A DNA stretch of 64,000 nt. It comes from Asticcacaulis biprosthecium C19 (GTDB taxonomy: Bacteria; Pseudomonadota; Alphaproteobacteria; Caulobacterales; Caulobacteraceae). Under the pieces are notes generated by a model. The model saw only the letters and a list, made by a program, of their open reading frames with translations, did not search any database and was not told where the DNA came from. Where the stretch lies: contig NZ_GL883077.1 of assembly GCF_000204015.1 (NCBI RefSeq), forward strand, positions 1,104,457-1,168,456, read 5' to 3'. Made by a program: the position numbers and the translations under genes. Shown piece by piece: positions 7,528-16,230 of this stretch (positions within the stretch are counted from its first letter, which is position 1; each line of letters starts with the position of its first letter).

Positions 7528-8682
7528 TCACAACCCGGAGGCATCCGATCCGCTGGCTTTCCCGCCTTTGCACTGGTTGTAATTTTTGAAGTCGTACACC
7601 AGATTGACATGTGTATCGCGCCCGTCCGGCGAGGTGGCATACAGCCAGATTTGCGCATATTGGGAGGCAGCGTCGGAGAATGTCCAGGTGCTCGAAAGCT
7701 CGCGCTGATCCTTTTCGAGAGATGCGGCGAACTGATTTCGAGCGGTGAGGCTGGCATAGGATTCCAAACCTTCCTCGATCTCCGAAGGCGAGCCATATTT
7801 CTTGGTAAGGGCTGACTTTAATGCAAAGTACACGGTGCTGACTTTGGCGCCATCAAGATCGTTCACCTGCTTGTTCCCAAATCCGACCACCTGGCAGGCG
7901 CCGGTCTGTTGCGTCAGCTTGACAATATAATCCTCAAATTGGGCGTTGGGTGTCGGCACGGCGACGGCATAGGCATCCAAGCCGTCGACTCTTGTGATAG
8001 GTTCTTCGAAGCGAAGCTCCAGATCTTTCAGCTTCGTTCCCATGCCTATACCGAACGCGCCGTCTCCGGCCGGGACCGGCGCCGCTTGATTATTGTGACC
8101 GACGACCGTCTTGCCGGCCTCGCACTGATCGTTATTTTCAAACTCATAGCTAAGAAACACCTTTGTGTTGCGGCTATCGGGGGAACTCGCGAACAGAAAG
8201 ATTTCCTTTACCTGGGCTGCCTGGCCGGTGAGCTCCCACTTCGCCGAGAGGGTACGTTCATGGCTGTATAGCGATTCAGCAAATTGCTGGCGTTGGGTCA
8301 GCCGGGAGGAAGACTCAAGTTCATCGACAACCGAGGCGGCCGGCCCATAAGTCTGAGTCACTCCCGACTTTACATTCTCGAACATAGCTCGGACCTTTTT
8401 TCCGTCCGGGTCATCAGCCAGTATCTGGCCGATGGCCGTTAGCTCGCACACGCCGTCCTTTGGAGTGAGATCAACGAGATAGCCTTCAAATAAATAATAA
8501 GGTTTGGGCGGTATCACGGCGTAAACTTGTACCGTCCCTGAGGACGAAATCGGAGCATCATGTTCGAGCTTCAGTGTCTGCAATCGGCTACCCATGCCGA
8601 TGCCAAAAGGACCGTCCGCCGCCCACGACGCCGTTGCCACAAACGTGGCCAAAAATACCGCCAAACCTGCTTTCTGCAACAT
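7528..8682 (-). CDS. Two-domain secreted protein of an unrecognised family (array member 5)
   Basis: A 384-residue product with a signal peptide ending SWA and two copies of the family domain. Domain 1 (ADGPFGIGMGSRL..., to about residue 185) and domain 2 (GDGAFGIGMGTKL..., about 200-370) are joined by a short linker rich in A, P and G. Each has the KYG/TYG and QFA(A/E)SL stretches and a final NxxQC. The ATG at 8682 follows AGGGTGG. It heads a likely operon with members 4 and 3 and is divergent from the AI-2E transporter (154 bases apart). The mature domains share about 40 percent identity with the single-domain paralogs by eye. Confidence 0.75.
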   Translation of the reverse strand: MLQKAGLAVFLATFVATASWAADGPFGIGMGSRLQTLKLEHDAPISSSGTVQVYAVIPPKPYYLFEGYLVDLTPKDGVCELTAIGQILADDPDGKKVRAMFENVKSGVTQTYGPAASVVDELESSSRLTQRQQFAESLYSHERTLSAKWELTGQAAQVKEIFLFASSPDSRNTKVFLSYEFENNDQCEAGKTVVGHNNQAAPVPAGDGAFGIGMGTKLKDLELRFEEPITRVDGLDAYAVAVPTPNAQFEDYIVKLTQQTGACQVVGFGNKQVNDLDGAKVSTVYFALKSALTKKYGSPSEIEEGLESYASLTARNQFAASLEKDQRELSSTWTFSDAASQYAQIWLYATSPDGRDTHVNLVYDFKNYNQCKGGKASGSDASGL

Positions 8683-8751
8683 CTTCATCCACCCTGCCTT
8701 CTGTGGACAAAGCAAGAACACGAAGGGTGCGTCTTGTCAACTACATCTTCG

Positions 8752-8877
8752 GGTTGAATGTTACTTACGGCTTGCAAGTTTAGCCGCTCTGGGGAGTAGT
8801 GATGCTGGCATCGAGTCGGGAACAGGTGGAAAAGGCATGACAAGTGACGGTCTGACACGCGGATTTATGCAAAGGGT
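8752..8877. repeat. Duplicated promoter block, copy B (parental position)
   Basis: This is the counterpart of 5865-5990. Here it joins the divergent promoter of array member 5 to an intact AI-2E transporter start at 8837, so this is the functional parent arrangement on the plus strand. Confidence 0.85.
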
Positions 8878-9916
8878 CGGTTTCGTCGTCCTGGCGGTGG
8901 CGGCGACCCTGCTGGCCTACAACCTCATGAATCTATGGATCCTCATCTTCGGTGCCATCGTGATCGCCGTCGTATTGCGCGGCATTGCCGAGCCTCTGAT
9001 GAAGGTCTGCAAGCTTAATGCGCCCCTGGCCGTGCTGGCCGCGGTGCTGCTGGTCGTAGGTGTTGTCGCGACGACCTTCTACCTGTTCGGCCGCGACATC
9101 GTCGCCCAGGTCCAGATCCTGTCGAAGCAATTGCCCGTCGCCTGGGCGGAGTTGCAGACCCGTCTTGAGGCGGCCGGTCTGAGCGACGAGGTTCAGGCCC
9201 AGATCGATGCGGCGGGCCAGCAGGCCGGCGGCGTCGCCTCCAAGATTCCGCAACTGGCCGGCGGGCTGCTGTCGGGTGTGGCCAATTTTCTGGTCGCCCT
9301 GATCGCCGGCATCCTGTTGGCTATCCATCCGGGCCAGTACCGCGACGGCATCGTCTTCCTCTTCCCAGACAGCTATAAGGCGCGTGTCAAGGACTCGCTC
9401 AATGTCGCTGGCAAGGCGCTGCAGCTGTGGTTCCTGGGCCAGTTCGTTTCGATGATCGTGGTCGGGGTGATGACCGGTGTCGGACTGTGGGTCATGGGCG
9501 TGCCCTCGGCCCTGGCCCTGGGCATGATGTCCGGTCTGGCCCAGTTCGTCCCCATCGTCGGTCCGGTGATTTCGGCCGGCCCTGGCCTGCTGTTGGCCGG
9601 TGCAGCCGGGCTGGACAAGTTCCTCTATGCCTTGGTCCTGTATGTCGGCGTGTCGCAACTTGAAGCCAACCTGATCACCCCGGCGGTGCAGAACCGGATA
9701 TCGTCGGTGCCCATGGTCCTGACGCTGTTCGCTGTCGTCGGTTTCGCCGGGCTTTTGGGTCCGGTTGGCGTCTTGTACGCGATGCCGCTGACGGTCGTGC
9801 TTTATACGCTGGTGATGCGCTTCTACAAAGGCGAAGACGTCAGCAAGAAAGGCGACAAGCCGGAAGCCGCGGCCGAAACGCCGACGAAAAAGCCACGCCG
9901 GCGCGCCGCTATCTGA
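8837..9916 (+). CDS. AI-2E family transporter (PerM/TqsA-like membrane protein)
   Basis: A 359-residue integral membrane protein with about eight hydrophobic segments. Features typical of the AI-2E exporter superfamily: ILIFGAIVIAVVLRGIAEPL near the N terminus, a long soluble segment with amphipathic helices (about residues 90-150), and the C-terminal LAQFVPIVGPVISAGPG and NLITPAVQNR motifs. The substrate cannot be inferred; members move autoinducer-2, ions or unknown solutes. The ATG at 8837 follows AAAAGG; the open frame continues upstream but runs through the duplicated promoter. A lysine-rich tail ends the protein. Confidence 0.88.
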   Translation: MTSDGLTRGFMQRVGFVVLAVAATLLAYNLMNLWILIFGAIVIAVVLRGIAEPLMKVCKLNAPLAVLAAVLLVVGVVATTFYLFGRDIVAQVQILSKQLPVAWAELQTRLEAAGLSDEVQAQIDAAGQQAGGVASKIPQLAGGLLSGVANFLVALIAGILLAIHPGQYRDGIVFLFPDSYKARVKDSLNVAGKALQLWFLGQFVSMIVVGVMTGVGLWVMGVPSALALGMMSGLAQFVPIVGPVISAGPGLLLAGAAGLDKFLYALVLYVGVSQLEANLITPAVQNRISSVPMVLTLFAVVGFAGLLGPVGVLYAMPLTVVLYTLVMRFYKGEDVSKKGDKPEAAAETPTKKPRRRAAI

Positions 9917-9953
9917 GGTTCACGCACAATTATCTTTCCCTTCGCGTCAAGTT

Positions 9954-9972
9954 TTGTTAGGCTCGCCTTAAC
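9954..9972. promoter_or_regulatory. Near-palindrome upstream of acyl-CoA ligase
   Basis: TTGTTAGGC and GCCTTAACAA form an inverted repeat with one bulged base, 29 bases before the GTG start. It could be an operator for a fatty-acid regulator or part of a terminator for the preceding gene. Confidence 0.35.
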
Positions 9973-10000
9973 AAAGAAAAACTGACTAAAGGGAAACGCC

Positions 10001-11635
10001 GTGCTCGGATTGATGATGGATGGGCCTCTGCTCATTTCCGCTGTTCTCGACTATGCCGCCAAATACCATGCCTCCAAGGAAATCGTTTCCCGCAACGAGG
10101 ATTCGAGCCTGCACCGGTACACCTATGCCGACGCCGGGCGGCGGGCGGCGAAGCTGGCGCATGCCCTGACCAAGCTGGGCCTGCAGCCCGGCGACCGTAT
10201 CGCTACCCTGGCCTGGAACAATTACCGCCATTTCGAGCTCTATTACGGAGCACCAGGCGCCGGCTTCGTTTGCCATACAGTGAATCCGCGCCTGTTCCGC
10301 GAGCAGATCGAGTTCATCATCAACGATGCGAAGGATCAGTATATCTTCACCGATCCTTGTTTTGCACCGCTGGTCGAGGCGATGGTGATCAACCTGCCCT
10401 CGGTCAAGGGCGTGGTGGTGATGGGCAGCCGTGAGCAGATGCCGGGCAATATCCTGCACCGTGCCCTGTGTTACGAAGACCTGATCGCCAACGAACCCGA
10501 TCATTTCGACTGGCCGCAGTTCGACGAACGGACGGCGGCGGGGCTTTGCTATACCTCGGGCACAACCGGCCACCCCAAGGGCGTCCTCTACTCGCACCGT
10601 TCGACCGTGCTGCATGCCATGGGTCTCAACCAGCCCGGCCTGTTTGGCTTCACGCCGGACGAAACCGTCATGCCGGTCGTGCCGATGTTCCACGTCAATG
10701 CTTGGGGCGTGCCCTATTCCGCCGCCCTCGCCGGGGCCCGCCTGGTCATGCCGGGACCGCGGCTGGATGGTCCGGGTCTGCTGGAAATTATTCGTGCTGA
10801 GGGTGTGACAGTCTCGGCCGGGGTGCCGACCATCTGGATGAACCTGCTCAATCACTGCGATCAGGTCGGCCAGTCGGTAGCGCCCTTGCGCCGCGTGGTC
10901 ATCGGTGGCGCCGCCTGTCCGCAGATCCTGATCGAACGTTTTGCGGCACATAAGGCCCTGGCCGTTCACGCCTGGGGCATGACGGAGACCTCGCCTCTGG
11001 GTTCGGTCAGCGTGCTGTCGTCAAACCACGAGGATTTGAGCAGCGATGACAAGATGAAGCTGCTGCTGAAGCAGGGGCGGGCCCCCTTCGGCATCGAGAT
11101 GCGCATCACGGGACCTGACGGCAAGGCTTTGCCGTGGGATGGCGTGGCGCGTGGCGAGTTGGAGGTCCGCGGGCCGTGGATCGTTTCGGGCTACTACAAC
11201 AATGCTGAAACGGACCAGTTCACGACGGACGGCTGGTTCCGTACCGGGGATATCGCGACCATCGACGGCGAAGGGTTTATGAACATTGTCGACCGATCGA
11301 AGGACGTCATCAAGACCGGTGGCGAGTGGATCAGTTCGATCGAGCTTGAGAATCTGGCCATGCAGCACCCCAGTGTCCGCGAAGCGGCGGTGATTGCGCG
11401 TATGGACTCCAAATGGAGCGAACGGCCGCGCTTTATCCTGGCCTTACATCCGGGCAAGACGATCACAGGGGCGGAGTTGCGTAAGGTAATCGAGCCGCAT
11501 GTGGCGCGGTGGTGGATCCCGGAGGACTATATTGTGGTCGACGAGATTCCGCATACGGCGACGGGCAAGATCCTGAAGACGAAACTGCGCGAACTGTACG
11601 GAATGGAACACCATCCGCAGGCGCAGAAGCTTTAG
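10001..11635 (+). CDS. Fatty acyl-CoA synthetase (AMP-forming)
   Basis: Cytoplasmic ANL-superfamily ligase of 544 residues that activates a fatty acid to its CoA thioester through an acyl-adenylate. Visible motifs: the P-loop-like YTSGTTGHPKGVLYSH near residue 185, HAWGMTETSPLGS near 325, WFRTGDIATID near 412, and the C-terminal lysine context TATGKILKTKLREL. The layout resembles medium/long-chain acyl-CoA ligases of the AlkK type; chain length is not resolvable. The GTG start has AAGGGA at good spacing. It converges on the GGDEF-EAL gene across a palindromic repeat region. Confidence 0.92.
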   Translation: MLGLMMDGPLLISAVLDYAAKYHASKEIVSRNEDSSLHRYTYADAGRRAAKLAHALTKLGLQPGDRIATLAWNNYRHFELYYGAPGAGFVCHTVNPRLFREQIEFIINDAKDQYIFTDPCFAPLVEAMVINLPSVKGVVVMGSREQMPGNILHRALCYEDLIANEPDHFDWPQFDERTAAGLCYTSGTTGHPKGVLYSHRSTVLHAMGLNQPGLFGFTPDETVMPVVPMFHVNAWGVPYSAALAGARLVMPGPRLDGPGLLEIIRAEGVTVSAGVPTIWMNLLNHCDQVGQSVAPLRRVVIGGAACPQILIERFAAHKALAVHAWGMTETSPLGSVSVLSSNHEDLSSDDKMKLLLKQGRAPFGIEMRITGPDGKALPWDGVARGELEVRGPWIVSGYYNNAETDQFTTDGWFRTGDIATIDGEGFMNIVDRSKDVIKTGGEWISSIELENLAMQHPSVREAAVIARMDSKWSERPRFILALHPGKTITGAELRKVIEPHVARWWIPEDYIVVDEIPHTATGKILKTKLRELYGMEHHPQAQKL

Positions 11636-11639
11636 GCTT

Positions 11640-11823
11640 ATACCAACCCCCAAAAAGACTGACCCATCCGACCAGATGAGGTGCGGTTGGTATTGCATTT
11701 TTTTGCTCAAGCGCCGCCGCACGGGCGGCCCCTATGGGTCCTCGCATAAGCTCGGGCGGCCAAGAAGCGTTCTTTGGCGCCCTTGCCAACCCACGATGAG
11801 TCAAAATCATCGTGGGTTGGTAT
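11640..11823. repeat. 184-bp intergenic element with terminal inverted repeats
   Basis: The ends ATACCAACCC (11640-11649) and GGGTTGGTAT (11814-11823) are perfect 10-base inverted repeats. A further GTTGGTAT copy sits at 11686-11693. The right part contains a strong hairpin (separate entry). No coding frame is convincing. It may be a REP doublet or MITE-like element lying between two convergent genes. Confidence 0.55.
11786..11820. terminator. Strong hairpin between convergent genes
   Basis: CCAACCCACGATGA and TCATCGTGGGTTGG form a perfect 14-pair stem with a 7-base loop. It lacks a long T run on either side but sits between the stops of the acyl-CoA ligase and the GGDEF-EAL gene, where a bidirectional terminator is expected. 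Confidence 0.55.
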
Positions 11824-13778
11824 TACTTCCCCATCCGACGCCGCGACGGCAATTTGTGCTCGGACTCGAGGTAATGCACCACGTCCTGCTCGGGCATGGG
11901 CCGGGCGAAATAATAGCCCTGGACGTAGATGCAGCCCAACGCCTGCAAGACCTCGAGCTGTGCCGCCGTCTCGACCCCTTCCAACACGCAGGCCAGGCCC
12001 ATGTCGGCGCAAAGGGCACTCAGCGACTTGATGATCTTGTGCGACACCGGGTTGGTGGTGACGTCTGCCACGAAACTGCGGTCGACCTTGATCTTGTCCA
12101 GCGCCAGGCGATGGACATGGCTGAGCGACGAATAGCCGGTGCCGAAATCGTCCAGGGATATCCCCAAGCCCAGGGCCCGGAAGGCGATGACTGCCGCACG
12201 CGCCTGCTGGAAGTCGTAGGAGATCGAGGTCTCGGTGATTTCGAAATCGATCCGCTTGGGCGAGACCCCGCTGCGGTTGATCAGGGCGATGATCTGGATA
12301 ACGCTCTCGGCCTGAGAAATGTCGTGGGCCGACAGGTTGAACGAGATGCGCACCGTTTCCGGCCACTGCGCGGCCGCGCGCAGGGCCTTGCCCAGCAGCG
12401 CCAAAGTCAGGTCGCGAACCTGACCGGTGCGCTCGGCCACCGGGATGAAGTCGCCCGGACTGACGGCGCCGAGCGACGGACTGTTCCACCGCGCTAAAGC
12501 TTCAAAGGTCGAGGCCCGGCCGGTACGGGTATCGACAATCGGCTGGTAGACCAGCGACATCTCGGCTTCGAAATTTGCCGCCTGAAGCGCCTGTTCGATG
12601 ACGCCGTGGCTGCGGATCTGTTCTTCGTGGCGGTTTGAGAAGACGACCACGTGTCCGCGCTGGTTGCGCTTGGCGTGGTACAGGGCGTAGTCAGCTCGTT
12701 CGAATAGCGATTCCGGTGTGTCGGCCGAGTCAGGGTAGCGGGCGACGCCGATCGAAGCACCCAGCGCCGCGTGGCTGCCGCCGATGGCAAAGGGCAGGCG
12801 CACCGTCTCGATCAGGGCCGCGCCGAAGGTTTTCAGGCGTTCCTCGCTGGGGTCGTCCCCCATGATGAAGCCGAACTCATCGCCGCCCAGGCGCGCCAGG
12901 GTGACACCGTCGCGACCGGCCTTGCTGAGCCGCCGGCCGACCTCGCTCAAGACCTTGTCGCCCGTCATGTGGCCGTAGGTGTCGTTGACCGGCTTGAAGC
13001 CGTCGAGGTCTATAATGCCGACGGCGAAGCCAGCGCCGGCCGCGGTGGCCTCGCCATGGCGGCGTTCCAGTTCGGCGAAGAACCAGCGCCGGTTGGGCAG
13101 GTCGGTCAGGGCGTCAAGATTGGCGATGCGGAAGTTTTCGTCCGACAGCCGCCGGGTTTCGGCCTGGGATTCCACCAGCCTGGCGAAGTCACGCGAATAG
13201 ACCAGCAGAATCATGATCATTGCCACCGACACTAGGGCCAGGTTGACGGCGACGGCCTTAAGGCTGCCGTGGCCCTCCAGGAAGAAGAACAGGATGAACG
13301 GGCCGTTGGCAAACAGAGTGACCGACAAAGCCGCCGGCCGCAGGTGCATCAGACAGAAGACGCAACCGATCACCGTTAGCGCCATGCAGAACACCACCTG
13401 ACCGCGGGCATAGGCGTCGCCGTAGGGGTAGAGCAGCAGGCCCCAGATGGTAAAGCCGAAGGTCAGCAGCGCCGCGAGTTGCGATGTCGTGCGCATGTGC
13501 TTGATGATGTAGGCGTCGCTGAACGTCTGTTTGCGCGCCTGCCACCACCACAGGCAGCGCACACCGCACAGGGTGCACAGGGCGGTCGGGATGTAGACGG
13601 CCAGCCAGGCCGGGGCGAACTGGGTAAAGGTCCAGGCCGCCGCCAGGGAATTGGTCGTCAGGATAAAATAGAGCAGCGGGATCTGTTTGGAAAAGGCGTC
13701 GAACTGCGCCCGGACCAATGGCATATTGCCGGTCGGGAAACGGAACAGGTCGAAAAAGGCAGCGAAAAGACACTTCAA
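11823..13778 (-). CDS. Membrane GGDEF-EAL protein (cyclic di-GMP turnover)
   Basis: A 651-residue inner-membrane signalling protein. The N-terminal 190 residues hold about five to six membrane segments. They are followed by a GGDEF domain with intact RLGGDEF near residue 298 and an EAL domain with FEALARW near 424, DDFGTGYSSL, EGVET and QGYYFARPM. Both catalytic cores look intact, so synthase and phosphodiesterase activity are both possible. The RxxD inhibitory site before GGDEF reads RDGV, so product inhibition is probably lost. The start is uncertain: TTG at 13778 keeps the conserved segment FRFPTGN; ATG at 13724 would remove it. Confidence 0.9.
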   Translation of the reverse strand: MKCLFAAFFDLFRFPTGNMPLVRAQFDAFSKQIPLLYFILTTNSLAAAWTFTQFAPAWLAVYIPTALCTLCGVRCLWWWQARKQTFSDAYIIKHMRTTSQLAALLTFGFTIWGLLLYPYGDAYARGQVVFCMALTVIGCVFCLMHLRPAALSVTLFANGPFILFFFLEGHGSLKAVAVNLALVSVAMIMILLVYSRDFARLVESQAETRRLSDENFRIANLDALTDLPNRRWFFAELERRHGEATAAGAGFAVGIIDLDGFKPVNDTYGHMTGDKVLSEVGRRLSKAGRDGVTLARLGGDEFGFIMGDDPSEERLKTFGAALIETVRLPFAIGGSHAALGASIGVARYPDSADTPESLFERADYALYHAKRNQRGHVVVFSNRHEEQIRSHGVIEQALQAANFEAEMSLVYQPIVDTRTGRASTFEALARWNSPSLGAVSPGDFIPVAERTGQVRDLTLALLGKALRAAAQWPETVRISFNLSAHDISQAESVIQIIALINRSGVSPKRIDFEITETSISYDFQQARAAVIAFRALGLGISLDDFGTGYSSLSHVHRLALDKIKVDRSFVADVTTNPVSHKIIKSLSALCADMGLACVLEGVETAAQLEVLQALGCIYVQGYYFARPMPEQDVVHYLESEHKLPSRRRMGK

Positions 13779-13939
13779 ACGCGAATCCAGGCAGGTTTAC
13801 GTCACCGCGGCGCGGTACTCCGGGCGAAGCGTCACCCTATCTGTTCAGCGTGACTATTCGGTTAGTGAACGCCGTTAATTTCGGTCCCGAAGCTGCCGGA
13901 TTGTCATGCCACAACCGCTTCACGTCGAGGGAGGCCGTT

Positions 13940-14650
13940 ATGCGAAACCTTTTGGTTTTATGGATTTTTGCCGTGATCTTTATGCCGCTGTCAGCACTGG
14001 CAGCGGACGCCTATACAGCCGTCACGATCGATCCGGGGAAGGAGCGTCTGAGCTTTCACTGGAAGGACGCCCGGGGCCATCGCATCGCCTCGCTGTCGGG
14101 CCTGGCAAGACAGGCAAAAGAACAGGGGCGGACCTTGGTCTTCGCTACCAATGCCGGGATTTTCGCCAAGGATTTTACGCCGCTTGGCCTGTTCGTCGCC
14201 GACGGCAAGACCAGAAGGCCATTGAACACCGGTACTGGCGGCGGCAACTTCTTTATGCAGCCTAACGGCGTCTTCTATGTGGACGGCACGGGCGGACATA
14301 TCGCGCGGACGGCAGGCTTCAAACCGACCCCGGACATTTCGCTCGCGACCCAGTCGGGGCCGATGCTGGTGGAGACGGGTGTCATCAACAGCCAGTTTGC
14401 CGTCAAATCAAAGAACAGGCTGGTGCGCAGTGGTGTCGGAATCAACCGTGACGGCAAGATTGTTTTCGTCATCTCGAACGGACCCGTATCGTTCTACGAC
14501 TTTGCTCGTTACTTCCGCGACGATCTGCGCTGCGACAATGCGCTGTATCTGGATGGCGTCATTTCGCGCATGTACGCCCCGGCGCAAGGCCGCCGCGACA
14601 CGGACGGCGACTTCGTCGGGATGCTCGCGGTGACCAAGGCTGCGAAGTAA
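13940..14650 (+). CDS. Phosphodiester glycosidase domain (NAGPA/DUF2233) secreted protein
   Basis: A 236-residue exported protein with a signal peptide (LLVLWIFAVIFMPLSALA). The body shows the NAGPA-domain signature: FATNAGIFAKDFTPLGLFVADGK, GGNFFMQPNGVFYVD, ATQSGPMLVETG, RSGVGINRDGKIVFVIS and LYLDGVISRMY. Family members hydrolyse phosphodiester-linked sugars (as in mannose-6-phosphate uncovering) or act on cell-envelope glycans; the substrate here is unknown. The ATG follows GGGAGG. It is divergent from the GGDEF-EAL gene with a 161-base spacer. Confidence 0.85.
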   Translation: MRNLLVLWIFAVIFMPLSALAADAYTAVTIDPGKERLSFHWKDARGHRIASLSGLARQAKEQGRTLVFATNAGIFAKDFTPLGLFVADGKTRRPLNTGTGGGNFFMQPNGVFYVDGTGGHIARTAGFKPTPDISLATQSGPMLVETGVINSQFAVKSKNRLVRSGVGINRDGKIVFVISNGPVSFYDFARYFRDDLRCDNALYLDGVISRMYAPAQGRRDTDGDFVGMLAVTKAAK

Positions 14651-14734
14651 CACTGGCCGGCCTCAGACGGCATGGCAAGGGGCTACCACTTCTATGTCAT
14701 AGTGAAGCAAACCGCGAAATGGCAGAAGGAAATT

Positions 14735-15625
14735 TCAGGGGTGCGTCCGCACCGGCGGCAAGGCATTGCATACATCGAGAGCGCCGGCGGCCTTTACGAA
14801 GAAGGCGCCGCTGCGGTTGGCCCTGGCCTTTAGCCAGGCGTCGAAGGTCGGCGTATCGCTATCGAGGATCTGCCAGTGCGGCTGTTCGGGCGCAGTCAGG
14901 TCGGCGGCCATGCGCGCAGAAACGATCTTCATCTGTTCGGGGCCGGTCTTGTAGAAGCCAAGGGCCTCGCTGCCGCGTGGCCGAGCGGTCAGGTATTCCA
15001 TGCCCGCCACGATACGGCCGACGACTGCCAGGTTGCGATCGAGATGGCGCGGCGCATGGCCCATCACGGTATAAAGCTGGGTGGAGGAGCCGGTGTCTGG
15101 CGCGACATCACGCGCCACGCCGATCAGGCCATAGCAGTGGACCAGCCAGGCGCTTTTTCCGTCCGTCGCCACTGGCCATGAAGCCACATGTCCGGCCTTT
15201 CTGGCATAAGCGTCTCGCCAGGGCATGGGCTTGAATTTCAGCGTCTTCAGCGGCCAATCATATTCCGCCGGGGGGTGTTCGTCTATGCCGACCGGCTTGG
15301 TCGGATCCTCGTCGGGACGCCCCCACTGGACGACGTAATTGTCCTGGACGCGCAGGATGACGGCGCCGTCGAAATAGCCGCTGCGCACCAGCTGGCGGAT
15401 ATTGGCGACGTGGACGGGGGCGAAATCAGGGGCCAGCTGGTAGATGACCTGCCCACCGTCGGCCAGGGTCATGACGACCAGGTCGTCAGCGGCGATGGTG
15501 CGCCATGACGCGGGCACGGAACGGTCGAGAATGTCCTGGGGCGAAGGCGGTTCGGCGGGTTTGTCCTGCGCCATGGCCGGTCCGGCCAGAGCCGCCGTCA
15601 AGATTATGCTTGCCCAGAACTTCAT
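14735..15625 (-). CDS. Periplasmic cyclophilin-type peptidyl-prolyl isomerase
   Basis: A 296-residue protein with a signal peptide (FWASIILTAALAGPAMA). A cyclophilin domain follows: APDFAPVHVANIRQLVRSGYFDGAVILRVQDNYVVQWG, then a long insertion, GHVASWPV, and AVVGRIVAGMEYL. It would catalyse cis-trans prolyl isomerisation during folding of exported proteins. The usual FxxxxxG/Q core is recognisable but interrupted by insertions, so activity may be reduced. The ATG at 15625 is preferred over the TTG at 15631 because GGAGGT lies at ideal spacing. Confidence 0.85.
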   Translation of the reverse strand: MKFWASIILTAALAGPAMAQDKPAEPPSPQDILDRSVPASWRTIAADDLVVMTLADGGQVIYQLAPDFAPVHVANIRQLVRSGYFDGAVILRVQDNYVVQWGRPDEDPTKPVGIDEHPPAEYDWPLKTLKFKPMPWRDAYARKAGHVASWPVATDGKSAWLVHCYGLIGVARDVAPDTGSSTQLYTVMGHAPRHLDRNLAVVGRIVAGMEYLTARPRGSEALGFYKTGPEQMKIVSARMAADLTAPEQPHWQILDSDTPTFDAWLKARANRSGAFFVKAAGALDVCNALPPVRTHP

Positions 15626-15631
15626 ACTCAA

Positions 15632-16230
15632 CCTCCTGCGATTTCATCTGCAACTTATCATGACCATTTCAGCCGTCCACGGTTATGCCTGATAAATTGC
15701 GGAAGCAAAATCTTGAGGGTAAGTCCTGTTCAACTCCTGAACCGGTGCGCCCCTTCCGAAGGCGACACCGCGGATCAGGGTTGCGAGGGGCACGGCGCGA
15801 CCTTCATAGGTGGCTCCACCGCGAACACATCCGGCATAGCGGCCGTGCTCAGTTATTGCAACGGCGAGCGGCCGGACGGCAGCCTGGCCGAAACCAACCT
15901 GCGACTTCAGGCTTGGCAGGATTGGGTCGAGGCTTTCGACTTCACGGGCGGTTCCGGCGGTGGCACCGGCCATAGCTTTCTCTCCGCCGATACCATCCGC
16001 TGCAGAAGCACCTTCAGAATGCCGGGCGCTCTCCTGAGTGAGGTCCGCGGGCATATCGCATGGTAACCACTCCGCACAGGAGCGACGGGGCTACTGCCGG
16101 AAAAATGCGATGTCAGACATACGTGATTTTCGTCGTGCTCGTTGCAGTTGGCAACATAATCAGGCATGACGTGTATCAGGCAGTTCGGCATAGCTTGTTA
16201 GCCTGAGCGCCTTTTAGGGGAAAAATCAAA
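15632..16230. other. 600-bp stretch without a convincing gene
   Basis: Upstream of the cyclophilin and RTX starts. A minus-strand frame (15683-16054, 123 codons) and plus-strand frames are open, but none has a ribosome site, signal peptide or recognisable motif. It may hold a decayed gene and the promoter of the RTX gene, whose ATG at 16231 is preceded by TTTTAGGGG. Confidence 0.4.

Noticed and set aside
15683-16054. 123-codon minus-strand gene before the RTX gene
   Set aside because: Codon use is plausible, but there is no ribosome site, signal or motif, so it was kept only as an unexplained stretch.
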